From: Rhodococcus sp. IEGM 1381 | Lineage (GTDB): Bacteria > Actinomycetota > Actinomycetes > Mycobacteriales > Mycobacteriaceae | DNA: 64,000 nucleotides | Assembly: GCF_030056795.1 (NCBI RefSeq) | Contig: NZ_JASHKQ010000003.1 | Span: 62,001-126,000, forward strand | Direction of reading: 5' to 3' | Part shown: in pieces, positions 18,363 to 26,830 of the stretch | Layout of the letters: every line of letters begins with the position of its first letter | Numbering within the stretch: position 1 is the stretch's first letter | Program-made: the position numbers and the translations under genes | Notes under the pieces: model-generated | What the model was told of the DNA's origin: nothing | Database searches by the model: none | What the model saw: only the letters and a program-made list of their open reading frames with translations

Positions 18363-19132
18363 GCGTTCTGGAAGTCGGGCGGTAGTTGGGTCCACCGCGA
18401 GGTCAGGACGCCCAGCGCGCCGAGAGCCACAGCTCCTGCCGTCGAGGTCCGCAGCACCGTGGGGCCCAGCACCACCGGGGTTGCCCCCGCCTCGGTCAGA
18501 GCGGCGACCTCCCTGTCGTCGAGCCCGCCCTCGGGTCCGACGACGATCGCCACCTCGGGTACCGAGTCGAACGGCAGGTCGCGGAACGCCGAGATGGCGG
18601 CCTCGTGCAGCACTGCGACGATTCCGCCGCGGCCGGTGATCTCGCCCACCAGGGCGTAGACCGCACGCGAATCGTGCAGCTCTGTGACGTCGGGGATGTA
18701 TGCCCGACGCGACTGCTTGGCTGCTTCCGCCGCGGTGCTGCGCCACTTCGCGACGCCCTTGGAGGCCTTCGCGCCCTCCCACCGTGCGACGCACCGCGCG
18801 GACTGCCAGGGCACGACAGCATCGACGCCGGCCTCGGTGGCCAGCTCGACCGCCAGCTCCGACCGGTCCGCCTTGGGCAATGCCTGCACCAGCGTCACCA
18901 CCGGAGTAGGACGCGCCATCTCGCTGCGCGAGTTCACGGTCAGTTCGAGTCGATTCTTCTCCGCAGCCGCCACGACCGTATCGGCCAAGCCGCCCGCTCC
19001 GTCACCGAGCAACACCCGCTCTCCGACGCGAATGCGTCGCACCGTCGCAGCGTGATGCCCTTCCTTGCCGTCGAGCACGGCGATCTCGCCGACCTTCGGA
19101 AGCGGCGAGAGATAGAAGACCGTGGGGGCCAT
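18359..19132 (-). CDS. rsmE: 16S rRNA (uracil-1498-N3)-methyltransferase
   Basis: A 257-residue SPOUT methyltransferase that modifies U1498 of 16S rRNA. The N-terminal PUA-like domain includes GKEGHHAATVRRIRVGE. The SPOUT knot is shown by VVGPEGGLDDREVAAL and LGPTVLRTSTAGAVAL near the C-terminus. ATG start at 19132, three bases after the dnaJ2 stop, and a four-base overlap with the esterase downstream. The order hrcA-dnaJ2-rsmE is the same in mycobacteria and many Gram-positive bacteria. Confidence 0.95.
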   Translation of the reverse strand: MAPTVFYLSPLPKVGEIAVLDGKEGHHAATVRRIRVGERVLLGDGAGGLADTVVAAAEKNRLELTVNSRSEMARPTPVVTLVQALPKADRSELAVELATEAGVDAVVPWQSARCVARWEGAKASKGVAKWRSTAAEAAKQSRRAYIPDVTELHDSRAVYALVGEITGRGGIVAVLHEAAISAFRDLPFDSVPEVAIVVGPEGGLDDREVAALTEAGATPVVLGPTVLRTSTAGAVALGALGVLTSRWTQLPPDFQNA

Positions 19133-19135
19133 GGA

Positions 19136-20293
19136 TCAACGACCGCTGAACGCTTCCCGCAACCGCGAGAACAGTCCGCCGCTGTGTGCCGAACCGGTCG
19201 TCACGACCTCTGCCGAGTCGCGATCTCGCATCGACTTGAGCTGCTCGAGCAGATGGGTCTGCTTACTGTCGAGCTTCGTCGGCACGATGACCTCGAGGTG
19301 CGCGTGCAGGTCACCGCGAATACCGGAACGGAGCTTGGGCATACCGTGCCCGCGCAGCACGGTCGTCGAATTCGGTTGCGTGCCTTGTTCTATCGAAATT
19401 TCGGTAGGCCCATCGATGATCGCGTCGATGTTCACCGAGGTGCCGAGTGCGGCGTCGACCATCGGAACGCGGACGGTGCAGTGCAGATCGTCACCGTCGC
19501 GGACGAACACCTCGTGCTGCTGCTCGACGATTTCCACGTACAGATCTCCGGCGGGGCCACCGCCCGGACCGACCTCACCCTGGGAGGCAAGTCGGATCCG
19601 CATGCCGTTGCTCACCCCGACGGGAACCTTGACCGAGATGTCGCGACGCGAGCGCACGCGTCCGTCGCCGCCACACTTGCGGCAGGGATCGGGAATGGTC
19701 TCGCCTGCGCCGCGGCAGGTGGGGCACGGCCGGCTGGTCATGACCTGGCCGAGGAACGAGCGTTGCACCGACTGCACTTCACCGGCACCGCCGCAGGTGT
19801 CGCACCGGACAGGCTTGGAGTCACCGTTGGTGCCCGAGCCGGTGCACAGATCGCACAGGATCGCGGTGTCGACGGTGATGTGCTTGGTCACGCCGGTTGC
19901 GCACTCGTCGAGGGTGAGTTTGGTCCGCAGCAGCGAATCCGCTCCCGGTTGCACACGACCCTTGGGCCCGCGCTGGGCTCCACCGGCACCGCCGCCGAAG
20001 AATGCCTCGAACACATCTCCTAGGCCACCGCCGAATCCGGCTCCACCGAACCCACCGCCGCCGCCTCCGCCGCCCTGCTGGAGCGGGTCGCCGCCGAGGT
20101 CGACGATGCGGCGCTTTTCCGGATCGGAGAGCACCTCGTACGCGGTGGAGATGTCCTTGAACCGGGCCTGCGCGGCCTCGTCCGGGTTGACGTCCGGGTG
20201 CAGTTCTCGCGCCAGTTTTCGGTAGGCGCGCTTGATCTCCTGGTCCGTCGCCTGCTGGCCGACGCCCAAAGTCCCGTAATAATCCCGTGCCAC
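19136..20293 (-). CDS. dnaJ2: Chaperone DnaJ (DnaJ2)
   Basis: A 385-residue type I J-protein that stimulates DnaK ATPase. The J domain has the HPD motif in [11 protein letters not shown] Gly/Phe-rich linker (about 75-115) follows, then four zinc motifs: [24 protein letters not shown] and CRKCGGDG. The C-terminal substrate-binding domains complete the protein. It sits directly after hrcA, as in mycobacterial dnaJ2 (a second dnaJ normally lies with dnaK elsewhere). No CIRCE element was found in the 98 bases upstream or before hrcA. Confidence 0.95.
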   Translation of the reverse strand: MARDYYGTLGVGQQATDQEIKRAYRKLARELHPDVNPDEAAQARFKDISTAYEVLSDPEKRRIVDLGGDPLQQGGGGGGGGFGGAGFGGGLGDVFEAFFGGGAGGAQRGPKGRVQPGADSLLRTKLTLDECATGVTKHITVDTAILCDLCTGSGTNGDSKPVRCDTCGGAGEVQSVQRSFLGQVMTSRPCPTCRGAGETIPDPCRKCGGDGRVRSRRDISVKVPVGVSNGMRIRLASQGEVGPGGGPAGDLYVEIVEQQHEVFVRDGDDLHCTVRVPMVDAALGTSVNIDAIIDGPTEISIEQGTQPNSTTVLRGHGMPKLRSGIRGDLHAHLEVIVPTKLDSKQTHLLEQLKSMRDRDSAEVVTTGSAHSGGLFSRLREAFSGR

Positions 20294-20391
20294 GTCGTCT
20301 CTTTCGTCCTAGAAAATGAATCTCGTTCGTTGATGCTTTGTGCCGGCGGCCAGTGCCCCCGCTGCCGGTCTTCGATCGGTTCTCGCTCGTC

Positions 20392-21435
20392 TCAGCGCTC
20401 GGCCAGGACCTCGCCGATGTACCTGGCAACCGCGGCGACCGACGCGATTGTTCCTGGGTAGTCCATCCGGGTCGGCCCCAGAACACCCATTCCTCCGAGG
20501 ACCATGCCAGCCGACCCGTAGCCGGTGGAAATCACCGACGTCCCACGCATCTCCTCGACCTGCGTTTCCTCACCGATCCGCACGGTCACGGTGCGGGTGT
20601 CCTGCGTCACTGCGAGCAATTTGAGCACCACCACTTGTTCTTCCAGCGCCTCGAGTACCGCTCGGAGCGACCCGGGAAACCCCGCGTCGCCGGCGAAGTC
20701 CGCGGCGTTGCGTGTCAGGTTCGCCGTTCCGCCGAGTACCAGGCGTTCCTCGGGGTGCTCGACCAGCGATTCGACCAGCACCGTGGCCGACCGGATCATG
20801 GCGTCCCGTAGCCCGGCCGGAGCGTTCTCGGCGAGTTCGGCCACCGCGACAGACGCGGCTGCCAGTCGCTTTCCTTCCAGCGCGCTGCCGAGCAGGCGAC
20901 GCAGCTGCGACAGATTCTCGTCGTCGAGGACGTCGCCGAGCTCGACGATGCGCTGATCGACTCGCCCCGAATCGGTGATGAGTACCAGCAGCAACCGAGC
21001 CGGGGTGAGCGCCACCACCTCGAGATGCCGAACCGATGACGCCGACAGTGTGGGGTACTGCACCACGGCAACCTGACGGGTCAACTGAGCCAGCAGTCGG
21101 ACGCCGCGCCGCAGTACATCGTCCAGGTCGACGCCGTTCTCGAGAAACTCCAGGATGGCGCGACGTTCGGCCGCAGACAGAGGCTTGACCTCGGCGATGC
21201 GATCGACGAACCGCCGATAACCCTGGTCGGTCGGTACCCGACCGGAGCTGGTGTGCGGTTGAGCGATGTACCCCTCGGCCTCGAGAACAGCCATGTCGTT
21301 GCGAACGGTGGCACTCGAGACGCCCAGGTTGTGACGCTCGACCAACGCCCGTGAACCGACGGGTTCCTGGGTGGACACGTAGTCCGCCACGATCGCTCGT
21401 AGAACCTCGAACCGCCTGTCGTCGGTGCTCGACAT
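20392..21435 (-). CDS. hrcA: Heat-inducible transcription repressor HrcA
   Basis: A 347-residue repressor of chaperone genes that binds CIRCE elements and needs GroEL for activity. The winged helix ([21 protein letters not shown], then [19 protein letters not shown]) and the conserved [18 protein letters not shown] are intact. ATG at 21435 has a strong GGAGG nine bases upstream. Its own upstream region has no CIRCE sequence, so it is not obviously self-regulated here. It is followed by dnaJ2 and rsmE. Confidence 0.96.
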   Translation of the reverse strand: MSSTDDRRFEVLRAIVADYVSTQEPVGSRALVERHNLGVSSATVRNDMAVLEAEGYIAQPHTSSGRVPTDQGYRRFVDRIAEVKPLSAAERRAILEFLENGVDLDDVLRRGVRLLAQLTRQVAVVQYPTLSASSVRHLEVVALTPARLLLVLITDSGRVDQRIVELGDVLDDENLSQLRRLLGSALEGKRLAAASVAVAELAENAPAGLRDAMIRSATVLVESLVEHPEERLVLGGTANLTRNAADFAGDAGFPGSLRAVLEALEEQVVVLKLLAVTQDTRTVTVRIGEETQVEEMRGTSVISTGYGSAGMVLGGMGVLGPTRMDYPGTIASVAAVARYIGEVLAER

Positions 21436-21568
21436 CGGTGCCCACCTCCGTTCTCGTTTCCAATCGTCGCTCGAGTCTAGTAGCCGAGGTACGCATGCTC
21501 GTGCAAGGCCTTACTGTGGTCCGAGTGGAAACGTTCTTTCGATTCGGTCCGACGGCTCGGGGCTCGCG

Positions 21569-21874
21569 ATGATCTTCAAGGGTGTTCGTGACGGAAAGCC
21601 GTACCCCGAGCACGGCCTGTCCATCAGAGACTGGTCCAGAATCCCGCCACGTCAGCTCCGTTTGGACGAGATCGTCACCACCACGAAGGTGCTCGAACTC
21701 GACCGATTGCTGTCCGAGGACTCCACCTTCTACGGCGATCTCTTCCCCCACGCCGTGCAGTTTCGCGGCGTCATCTACCTCGAAGACGGTCTGCACCGCG
21801 CAGTGCGAGCAGCACTGCGGAACCGAACGGTGTTGCACGCCAGAGTGTTCGACTACGACGCGCTCGGTGCTTAG
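21569..21874 (+). CDS. Small conserved protein with ParB/sulfiredoxin-like motif (Rv2375-like)
   Basis: A 101-residue protein starting MIFKGVRDGKPYPEHGL. It corresponds by position and pattern to Rv2375, divergent from hrcA in mycobacteria. The segment LDEIVTTTKVLELDRLL followed by VIYLEDGLHRAVRAAL recalls the ParB/Srx fold, whose hallmark is a D-G-x-H-R loop. It may therefore bind or hydrolyse a nucleotide, but no partner domain is present and the function is unknown. The ATG at 21569 is the first start with clear similarity; its ribosome-binding site is weak. It converges with hemW, nine bases apart. Confidence 0.7.
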   Translation: MIFKGVRDGKPYPEHGLSIRDWSRIPPRQLRLDEIVTTTKVLELDRLLSEDSTFYGDLFPHAVQFRGVIYLEDGLHRAVRAALRNRTVLHARVFDYDALGA

Positions 21875-21883
21875 GACAGGTCT

Positions 21884-23095
21884 TCAGGCTGCAGCGATGC
21901 TGCGCACCACCGCGTCGGCGAGCAATCGGCCTCGATCGGTCAGGATCAGTCGATCGCCGCGACGCAGCATCAACCCGTCTGCGACCGCCTGTTCGGCCGC
22001 GGCGCGCTCGGCCGGCCCGAGCACACTCATCGGCACTCCTGTGCGGAGTCGGACGGTCAACATCAGCTCCTCCAGGTGTCGATCCTCGGTGCTGAGTAAT
22101 TCGCTGCCGTGCACCGGCAGCACTCCCGTGGCCAAACGATCGGCGTATGCCGCCGGGTGTTTGACGTTCCAGAACCGGGTGCCGCCGATGTGGCTGTGTG
22201 CGCCCGGCCCCGCGCCCCACCAGTCGCCGCCGTCCCAATAACCGATGTTGTGGCGGCACTGCGCGTCGGCATCGGTAGCCCAGTTCGACACCTCGTACCA
22301 GGAAAGGCCGGCTGAGTTCAACGCCGAATCGATGCGTTCGTATCGGCTCGCCAGCACGTCGTCGTCGGGGGCGGGCAGCTCACCGCGGCGCACTTTGCGG
22401 GCCATGGCCGTGCCGTCCTCGACGATCAACGCGTACGCCGAGACATGGTCGACGCCTGCCTCGAGCACGGCGGCAAGCGACTGATCGAGGTCGCTGTCTC
22501 GCTCGCCCGGAGTGCCGTAGATGAGGTCGAGGTTGACGTGCTCGAACCCGGCCTCGCGAGCCTCCTCAGCCGCAGCGACCGCTCGACCTGGTGTGTGGGT
22601 GCGATCGAGAACTGCGAGCACATGCGGTGCGGCGGACTGCATTCCGAGCGAGACCCGGGTGAAGCCTGCGGCGCGGAGTCTGTCGAAGAACTCCGGAGAC
22701 GTCGACTCCGGGTTCGATTCGGTGGTCACCTCGCCGCCGTCGGTGACGCCGAAACTCGACCGGACCGCCCCGAGTACGTCGGCCAACCCGTCACCCCCGA
22801 GTAGAGACGGTGTGCCGCCGCCGACGAAGACGGTGTCGGCCGTCGGAACGCGACCCGTACCCGCTTCGATCAGACCCGCGGCGATGTCGAGTTCACGGCG
22901 CAGGCCCTCCAACCAGGACTGCGGGGACGCCGACGTACCGAGCTCCCCAGCCGTGTAGGTATTGAAGTCGCAGTAGCCGCAGCGCGTGGCGCAGAACGGA
23001 ACGTGCACGTAGATCCCGAACGCCCGGTCCCCCACGCCGTCGAACGCCTCGATCGGCAATTCGAAGGTGGACTGGACGGGTACGACGGTATTCAC
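21884..23095 (-). CDS. hemW: HemW, radical SAM heme chaperone
   Basis: A 403-residue radical-SAM protein of the HemN/HemW family. The [4Fe-4S] motif is C35-x3-C39-x2-C42 in VPFCATRCGYCDFN. The HNxxYW motif (HNIGYW) and the lack of an N-terminal fifth-cysteine motif of true HemN fit HemW, which carries heme to respiratory proteins rather than oxidising coproporphyrinogen. GTG start at 23095 with GGGAG ten bases upstream. The gene is divergent from the sulfite reductase operon; the 368 bases between them hold a large palindrome and a leader peptide. Confidence 0.9.
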   Translation of the reverse strand: MNTVVPVQSTFELPIEAFDGVGDRAFGIYVHVPFCATRCGYCDFNTYTAGELGTSASPQSWLEGLRRELDIAAGLIEAGTGRVPTADTVFVGGGTPSLLGGDGLADVLGAVRSSFGVTDGGEVTTESNPESTSPEFFDRLRAAGFTRVSLGMQSAAPHVLAVLDRTHTPGRAVAAAEEAREAGFEHVNLDLIYGTPGERDSDLDQSLAAVLEAGVDHVSAYALIVEDGTAMARKVRRGELPAPDDDVLASRYERIDSALNSAGLSWYEVSNWATDADAQCRHNIGYWDGGDWWGAGPGAHSHIGGTRFWNVKHPAAYADRLATGVLPVHGSELLSTEDRHLEELMLTVRLRTGVPMSVLGPAERAAAEQAVADGLMLRRGDRLILTDRGRLLADAVVRSIAAA

Positions 23096-23170
23096 GGTCT
23101 CCAGTCTCCCAGAGAGTGCAGGCCCTTCTCCCCACCCGCCGCCGAGTGCAAAAGCACCAGCCCTGCCAGC

Positions 23171-23198
23171 CTATTTACCCCGAAATCGGGGTAAATAG
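23171..23198. promoter_or_regulatory. 13-bp perfect palindrome upstream of the sulfite reductase operon
   Basis: CTATTTACCCCGA (23171-23183) and its exact complement (23186-23198) are separated by two A residues. The centre lies about 60 bases upstream of the proposed leaderless transcription start at 23245 and about 90 bases from the hemW start. A two-base spacer makes it a poor hairpin but a good site for a dimeric regulator. No other copy was noticed in the window. The regulator is unknown. Confidence 0.6.
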
Positions 23199-23231
23199 CC
23201 GCCGCGGTCTTCCGTCGCCCCGATGACGTGG

Positions 23232-23237
23232 CACAAT
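23232..23237 (+). promoter_or_regulatory. Probable -10 element of the nirA leader transcript
   Basis: CACAAT lies seven bases before the GTG of the cysteine-rich leader ORF. That spacing puts the transcription start at the GTG itself, as in leaderless mycobacterial mRNAs. No Shine-Dalgarno sequence precedes the GTG. No convincing -35 was found. Confidence 0.45.
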
Positions 23238-23244
23238 GGCACCC

Positions 23245-23337
23245 GTGACCGACTCAGGAATTCGACTCGTGGCGCGCCGCCATGTCGATCTCGGCCGTGT
23301 CTGCAGCGCGTCGTGTCGACACACGACCGGCTGCTGA
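23245..23337 (+). CDS. Cysteine-rich leader peptide of the sulfate-reduction operon
   Basis: A 30-codon ORF from GTG 23245 to TGA 23337 encodes a basic peptide with three cysteines near its end (GIRLVARRHVDLGRVCSASC, then RHTTGC before the stop). It resembles the cysteine-containing leaderless leader peptides described upstream of cysteine-synthesis genes in mycobacteria, where ribosome stalling at Cys codons when cysteine is scarce opens the downstream mRNA. Here it ends 126 bases before the sulfite reductase start, and the gap contains a stem that could mask that start. Recognition of the peptide family is from memory; the attenuation role is inferred. Confidence 0.75.
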   Translation: MTDSGIRLVARRHVDLGRVCSASCRHTTGC

Positions 23338-23370
23338 CCCAGCCTCCTTCGAGCACGTCCATTCGATCCA

Positions 23371-23436
23371 CCGGCTTCCCACTCGTGTCGCGAGCATCTC
23401 GCGCGACGACCCGAAGACTGTCAGCACGGAAGCCGG
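23371..23436 (+). promoter_or_regulatory. Attenuator stem between leader peptide and nirA
   Basis: CCGGCTTCC (23371-23379) is exactly complementary to GGAAGCCGG (23428-23436). The enclosed loop holds a second hairpin, CGCGAG-CAT-CTCGCG. The structure ends 16 bases before the AGGAG ribosome-binding site of the sulfite reductase. A ribosome paused at the leader cysteine codons could change whether this region is exposed. The pairing is seen; the mechanism is inference. Confidence 0.5.
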
Positions 23437-23463
23437 CCAGCACAGAAGATGCAGGAGCAATGC

Positions 23464-25182
23464 ATGTCGTCGACCAGCGACGCGACCACCGACGCTGTCT
23501 CCGTCACACCACGGGAGCGCACGCCCCGGCCGACCAAGCGTCGTGCCGAGGGACAGTGGGCACTGGGTTACCGGGAGCCACTGAACGCCAACGAGCAGTC
23601 CAAGAAGGACGACAATCCGCTCAACGTGCGTGCCCGCATCGAGAACATCTATTCCAAGCAGGGTTTCGACAGCATCGACAAGGGCGACCTTCGCGGCCGC
23701 TTCCGCTGGTGGGGCCTCTACACCCAGCGCGAGCAGGGATACGACGGCACCTTCACCGGTGACGACAACATCGATCTGCTCGAGGCGAAGTACTTCATGA
23801 TGCGCATCCGGTGCGATGCCGGCGCGTTGAATCTCGAGCAGCTGCGCACTCTGGCGCAGATCTCGCAGGAGTTCGGTCGCGACACCGCCGACCTGTCGGA
23901 CCGCGAGAACGTGCAGTTCCACTGGGTCGAGGTCGAGAACGTTCCCGAGATCTGGCGTCGGATCGAAGCGGTCGGACTGAAGACCACCGAGGCGTGCGGC
24001 GACTGCCCGCGTGTCGTGCTCGGCTCTCCGCTGGCCGGGGAGGCTGTGGACGAGATCATCGATCCCACCTCGGCCATCGACGAGATCGTCGAGCGCTACA
24101 TCGGTAAGCCCGAGTACTCGAACCTGCCGCGCAAATTCAAGACGGCGATCTCGGGCCTGCAGGACGTGGTGCACGAAATCAACGACTGCGCATTCGTCGG
24201 CGTCGTACATCCCGAGCACGGGCCCGGACTCGACCTGTGGGTCGGCGGCGGACTGTCCACCAATCCCATGCTCGCGCAGCGCGTCGGCGTATGGGTTCCC
24301 CTCGAGGACGTCCCGGATGTCTGGGAAGGCGTCGTCTCGATCTTCCGCGACTACGGCTACCGCCGACTTCGCACCAAGGCGCGCCTGAAGTTCCTCATCA
24401 AGGACTGGGGCATCGAGAAGTTCCGCCAGGTCCTCGAGGACGAGTACCTGCACCGCAAGCTCATCGACGGCCCAGCTCCCGAGAAGCCCGCTCGGCCCCG
24501 TGATCATGTCGGAATCCAGAAGCTCAAGAACGGGCTCAACGCCGTCGGTGTTGCACCCATCGCGGGCCGCGTGTCCGGCACCATCCTCGCCGCCGTCGCC
24601 GACGCGGCCGAGAAGGCTGGGTCGGATCGCGTCCGGTTCACGCCGTATCAGAAGCTGATCGTCCTCGACGTTCCCGACGAGACGCTCGAGCAGCTGATCT
24701 CCGACCTCGATGCGCTGGGCTTACCTGCCCGGCCCTCGCACTGGCGCAAGAACCTGATGGCGTGCAGCGGCATCGAGTTCTGCAAGCTCTCGTTCGCCGA
24801 AACCCGTAAGCGTTCACAGGTTCTCGTACCGGAGCTCGAAGAGCGCCTGTCCGACATCAACAGCAAGCTCGACGTGCCGATCACGATCAACATCAACGGC
24901 TGCCCCAACTCGTGCGCACGGTCGCAGATCGCCGACATCGGTTTCAAGGGCCTTCTGGTCGACGACGGAGCCGGGAATCAGATCGAGGGTTTCCAGGTTC
25001 ATCTCGGAGGCAGCCTCGGACTCGACAGTGCATTCGGCCGAAAGTTACGCCAGCACAAGGTGAACAGCTCCGAGCTGGGAGATTACATCGACAGAGTGGT
25101 GCGCAATTTCGACAAGCACCGCGAGGACGGCGAACGGTTCGCTCAATGGGCCGTGCGAGCAGACGAGGCGGATTTGCGATGA
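23464..25182 (+). CDS. nirA: Ferredoxin-dependent sulfite reductase (siroheme, 4Fe-4S)
   Basis: A 572-residue enzyme that reduces sulfite to sulfide with six electrons from ferredoxin. The siroheme/[4Fe-4S] ligands are C434 and C440 (ACSGIEFC) and C480 and C484 (NGCPNSC). Y86 and C178 correspond to the covalently linked Tyr-Cys pair of the mycobacterial enzyme NirA/SirA; the offset is consistent. The ATG at 23464 has CAGGAG six bases upstream and is preferred over the ATG 15 bases earlier. It leads a coupled operon with cysH, cysD, cysN and sirB and is preceded by a cysteine leader peptide. It could be mistaken for a nitrite reductase, but the neighbours make sulfite the substrate. Confidence 0.93.
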   Translation: MSSTSDATTDAVSVTPRERTPRPTKRRAEGQWALGYREPLNANEQSKKDDNPLNVRARIENIYSKQGFDSIDKGDLRGRFRWWGLYTQREQGYDGTFTGDDNIDLLEAKYFMMRIRCDAGALNLEQLRTLAQISQEFGRDTADLSDRENVQFHWVEVENVPEIWRRIEAVGLKTTEACGDCPRVVLGSPLAGEAVDEIIDPTSAIDEIVERYIGKPEYSNLPRKFKTAISGLQDVVHEINDCAFVGVVHPEHGPGLDLWVGGGLSTNPMLAQRVGVWVPLEDVPDVWEGVVSIFRDYGYRRLRTKARLKFLIKDWGIEKFRQVLEDEYLHRKLIDGPAPEKPARPRDHVGIQKLKNGLNAVGVAPIAGRVSGTILAAVADAAEKAGSDRVRFTPYQKLIVLDVPDETLEQLISDLDALGLPARPSHWRKNLMACSGIEFCKLSFAETRKRSQVLVPELEERLSDINSKLDVPITININGCPNSCARSQIADIGFKGLLVDDGAGNQIEGFQVHLGGSLGLDSAFGRKLRQHKVNSSELGDYIDRVVRNFDKHREDGERFAQWAVRADEADLR

Positions 25183-25889
25183 GTACCAGGATGAATTTGA
25201 CGGTAGAGGAATTGAAGGACATCGCCGACCGCGGTGCCCGCGAACTCGACGGTGCCAGCCCGCTGGAGCTGCTCCAGTGGACCGAGGACAACTTCGGTAG
25301 CGACTTCATCGTTGCCTCCAACATGCAGGACGGGGTTCTCGTTCACCTCGCTGCACAGGTTCATCCGGGTGTGGACGTGCTGTTCCTCGACACCGGCTAC
25401 CACTTCGCCGAGACCATCGGAACGCGCGACGCTGTCGAGGCCGTCTACGGTGTTCACGTCGTCAATGCCCGCGCCGAGAAGACTGTCGCAGAACAGGATT
25501 CGATCGAGGGCAAGGACCTGTTCGCCCGCGAGCCCAATCGCTGCTGCGCGATGCGCAAGGTCGCGCCCTTGAAGAAGGAGCTGGCGAACTACAGCGCGTG
25601 GGTCACCGGCATCCGTCGGGTCGAGGCCCCCACCCGGGCCAACGCCCCGCTCATCTCCTTCGACGACGCCTTCGGCCTGGTGAAGATCAACCCGATCGCA
25701 CCGTGGTCGGACGAGCAGATGCAGGCCTACATCGACGAACATTCGATTCTGGTCAATCCCCTCGTCGACGAGGGATATCCGTCCATCGGGTGCGCGCCGT
25801 GCACCGTCAAACCAGCCCCCGGCGCCGACCCACGTAGCGGTCGATGGGCCGGCAAGGCCAAGACCGAATGTGGGTTGCACGCCTCATGA
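25179..25889 (+). CDS. cysH: Adenylyl-sulfate (APS) reductase
   Basis: A 236-residue thioredoxin- or glutathione-dependent reductase converting APS to sulfite and AMP. The two pairs C122-C123 and C205-x2-C208 hold a [4Fe-4S] cluster, the signature of APS (not PAPS) reductases. The catalytic cysteine C231 is in ECGLH near the C-terminus. The P-loop-like SNMQDGVLVHL and the LDTGYHF segment are typical. Start ATG 25179 overlaps the nirA stop (ATGA) and the end overlaps cysD (ATGA at 25886). This agrees with the absence of an APS kinase domain in CysN. Confidence 0.95.
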   Translation: MSTRMNLTVEELKDIADRGARELDGASPLELLQWTEDNFGSDFIVASNMQDGVLVHLAAQVHPGVDVLFLDTGYHFAETIGTRDAVEAVYGVHVVNARAEKTVAEQDSIEGKDLFAREPNRCCAMRKVAPLKKELANYSAWVTGIRRVEAPTRANAPLISFDDAFGLVKINPIAPWSDEQMQAYIDEHSILVNPLVDEGYPSIGCAPCTVKPAPGADPRSGRWAGKAKTECGLHAS

Positions 25890-26830
25890 CACTCGATCTC
25901 ACCTCGGCCACCGTCGGTCGAACCCATCTCGATGCAGATCGGTTCGACACCCTCGACGCACTCGAATCCGAAGCCATCCACATCTTCCGTGAGGTGGCGG
26001 GCGAGTTCGAGCGCCCCGTCATCCTGTTCTCCGGCGGCAAGGACTCGACCGTCTTGCTGCACCTGGCGATCAAGGCGTTCTGGCCCGCTCCCCTACCGTT
26101 CGCGCTGCTCCACGTCGACACAGGCCACAACCTGCAGGAGGTGCTGGACTTTCGCGATCACGTGGTCGCCAAGTACAACCTGCGCCTGCATGTGGCCAGC
26201 GTCGAGGAGTACCTCGCCGACGGGCGTCTCACCGAGCGTCCCGACGGCATCCGCAACCCGCTGCAGACCGTGCCTCTTCTCGACGCGATCTCCGAGAACA
26301 GATTCGACGCAGTCTTCGGCGGAGCGCGACGGGACGAGGAACGAGCCCGCGCCAAGGAGCGAATCTTTTCGCTGCGCAACGCCTTCGGGCAATGGGAGCC
26401 CAAGAAGCAGCGCCCCGAACTGTGGAACCTGTACAACGGCAGGCATTCCCCCGGCGAGCAGGTGCGCGTGTTCCCGCTCAGCAACTTCACCGAACTCGAC
26501 ATCTGGCGCTACATCGCCCGCGACGACGTGGAACTGGCGAACATCTACTACGCGCACCAGCGCCCCGTCTACCAGCGCGACGGCATGTGGATGACCCCCG
26601 GTGTATGGGGCGGACCGGCCGAGAACGAGGAGCTGCAGACCCTCTCGGTGCGCTACCGCACCGTCGGCGACGGATCCACCACCGGTGCCGTGCTGTCCGA
26701 AGCCGCCGACAACCAAGCGATCCTCGCCGAGGTCGCCGCATCTCGACTGACCGAACGCGGAGCCACGCGCGGCGACGACCGTGTCTCCGAGGCTGCCATG
26801 GAAGATCGCAAACGAGAGGGATACTTCTGA
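25886..26830 (+). CDS. cysD: Sulfate adenylyltransferase subunit 2
   Basis: A 314-residue ATP-pyrophosphatase-family subunit that makes APS from sulfate and ATP. The PP-loop SGGKDS is at 49-54, and the family motifs LLHVDTGHN, GGARRDEE and the GREWxx-like PLSNFTELDIW follow. ATG 25886 overlaps the cysH stop, and the TGA overlaps the cysN ATG by one base. It works as a heterodimer with the GTPase CysN, whose GTP hydrolysis drives the unfavourable adenylation. Length is normal. Confidence 0.96.
   Translation: MTLDLTSATVGRTHLDADRFDTLDALESEAIHIFREVAGEFERPVILFSGGKDSTVLLHLAIKAFWPAPLPFALLHVDTGHNLQEVLDFRDHVVAKYNLRLHVASVEEYLADGRLTERPDGIRNPLQTVPLLDAISENRFDAVFGGARRDEERARAKERIFSLRNAFGQWEPKKQRPELWNLYNGRHSPGEQVRVFPLSNFTELDIWRYIARDDVELANIYYAHQRPVYQRDGMWMTPGVWGGPAENEELQTLSVRYRTVGDGSTTGAVLSEAADNQAILAEVAASRLTERGATRGDDRVSEAAMEDRKREGYF

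Noticed and set aside
20294..21568. CIRCE elements upstream of dnaJ2 or hrcA
   Set aside because: I looked for TTAGCACTC-N9-GAGTGCTAA and found nothing close in either upstream region.
23096..23244. A SAM or other sulfur-related riboswitch before the sulfate-reduction genes
   Set aside because: No riboswitch core was recognised, and the leader peptide with following stems explains the region better.
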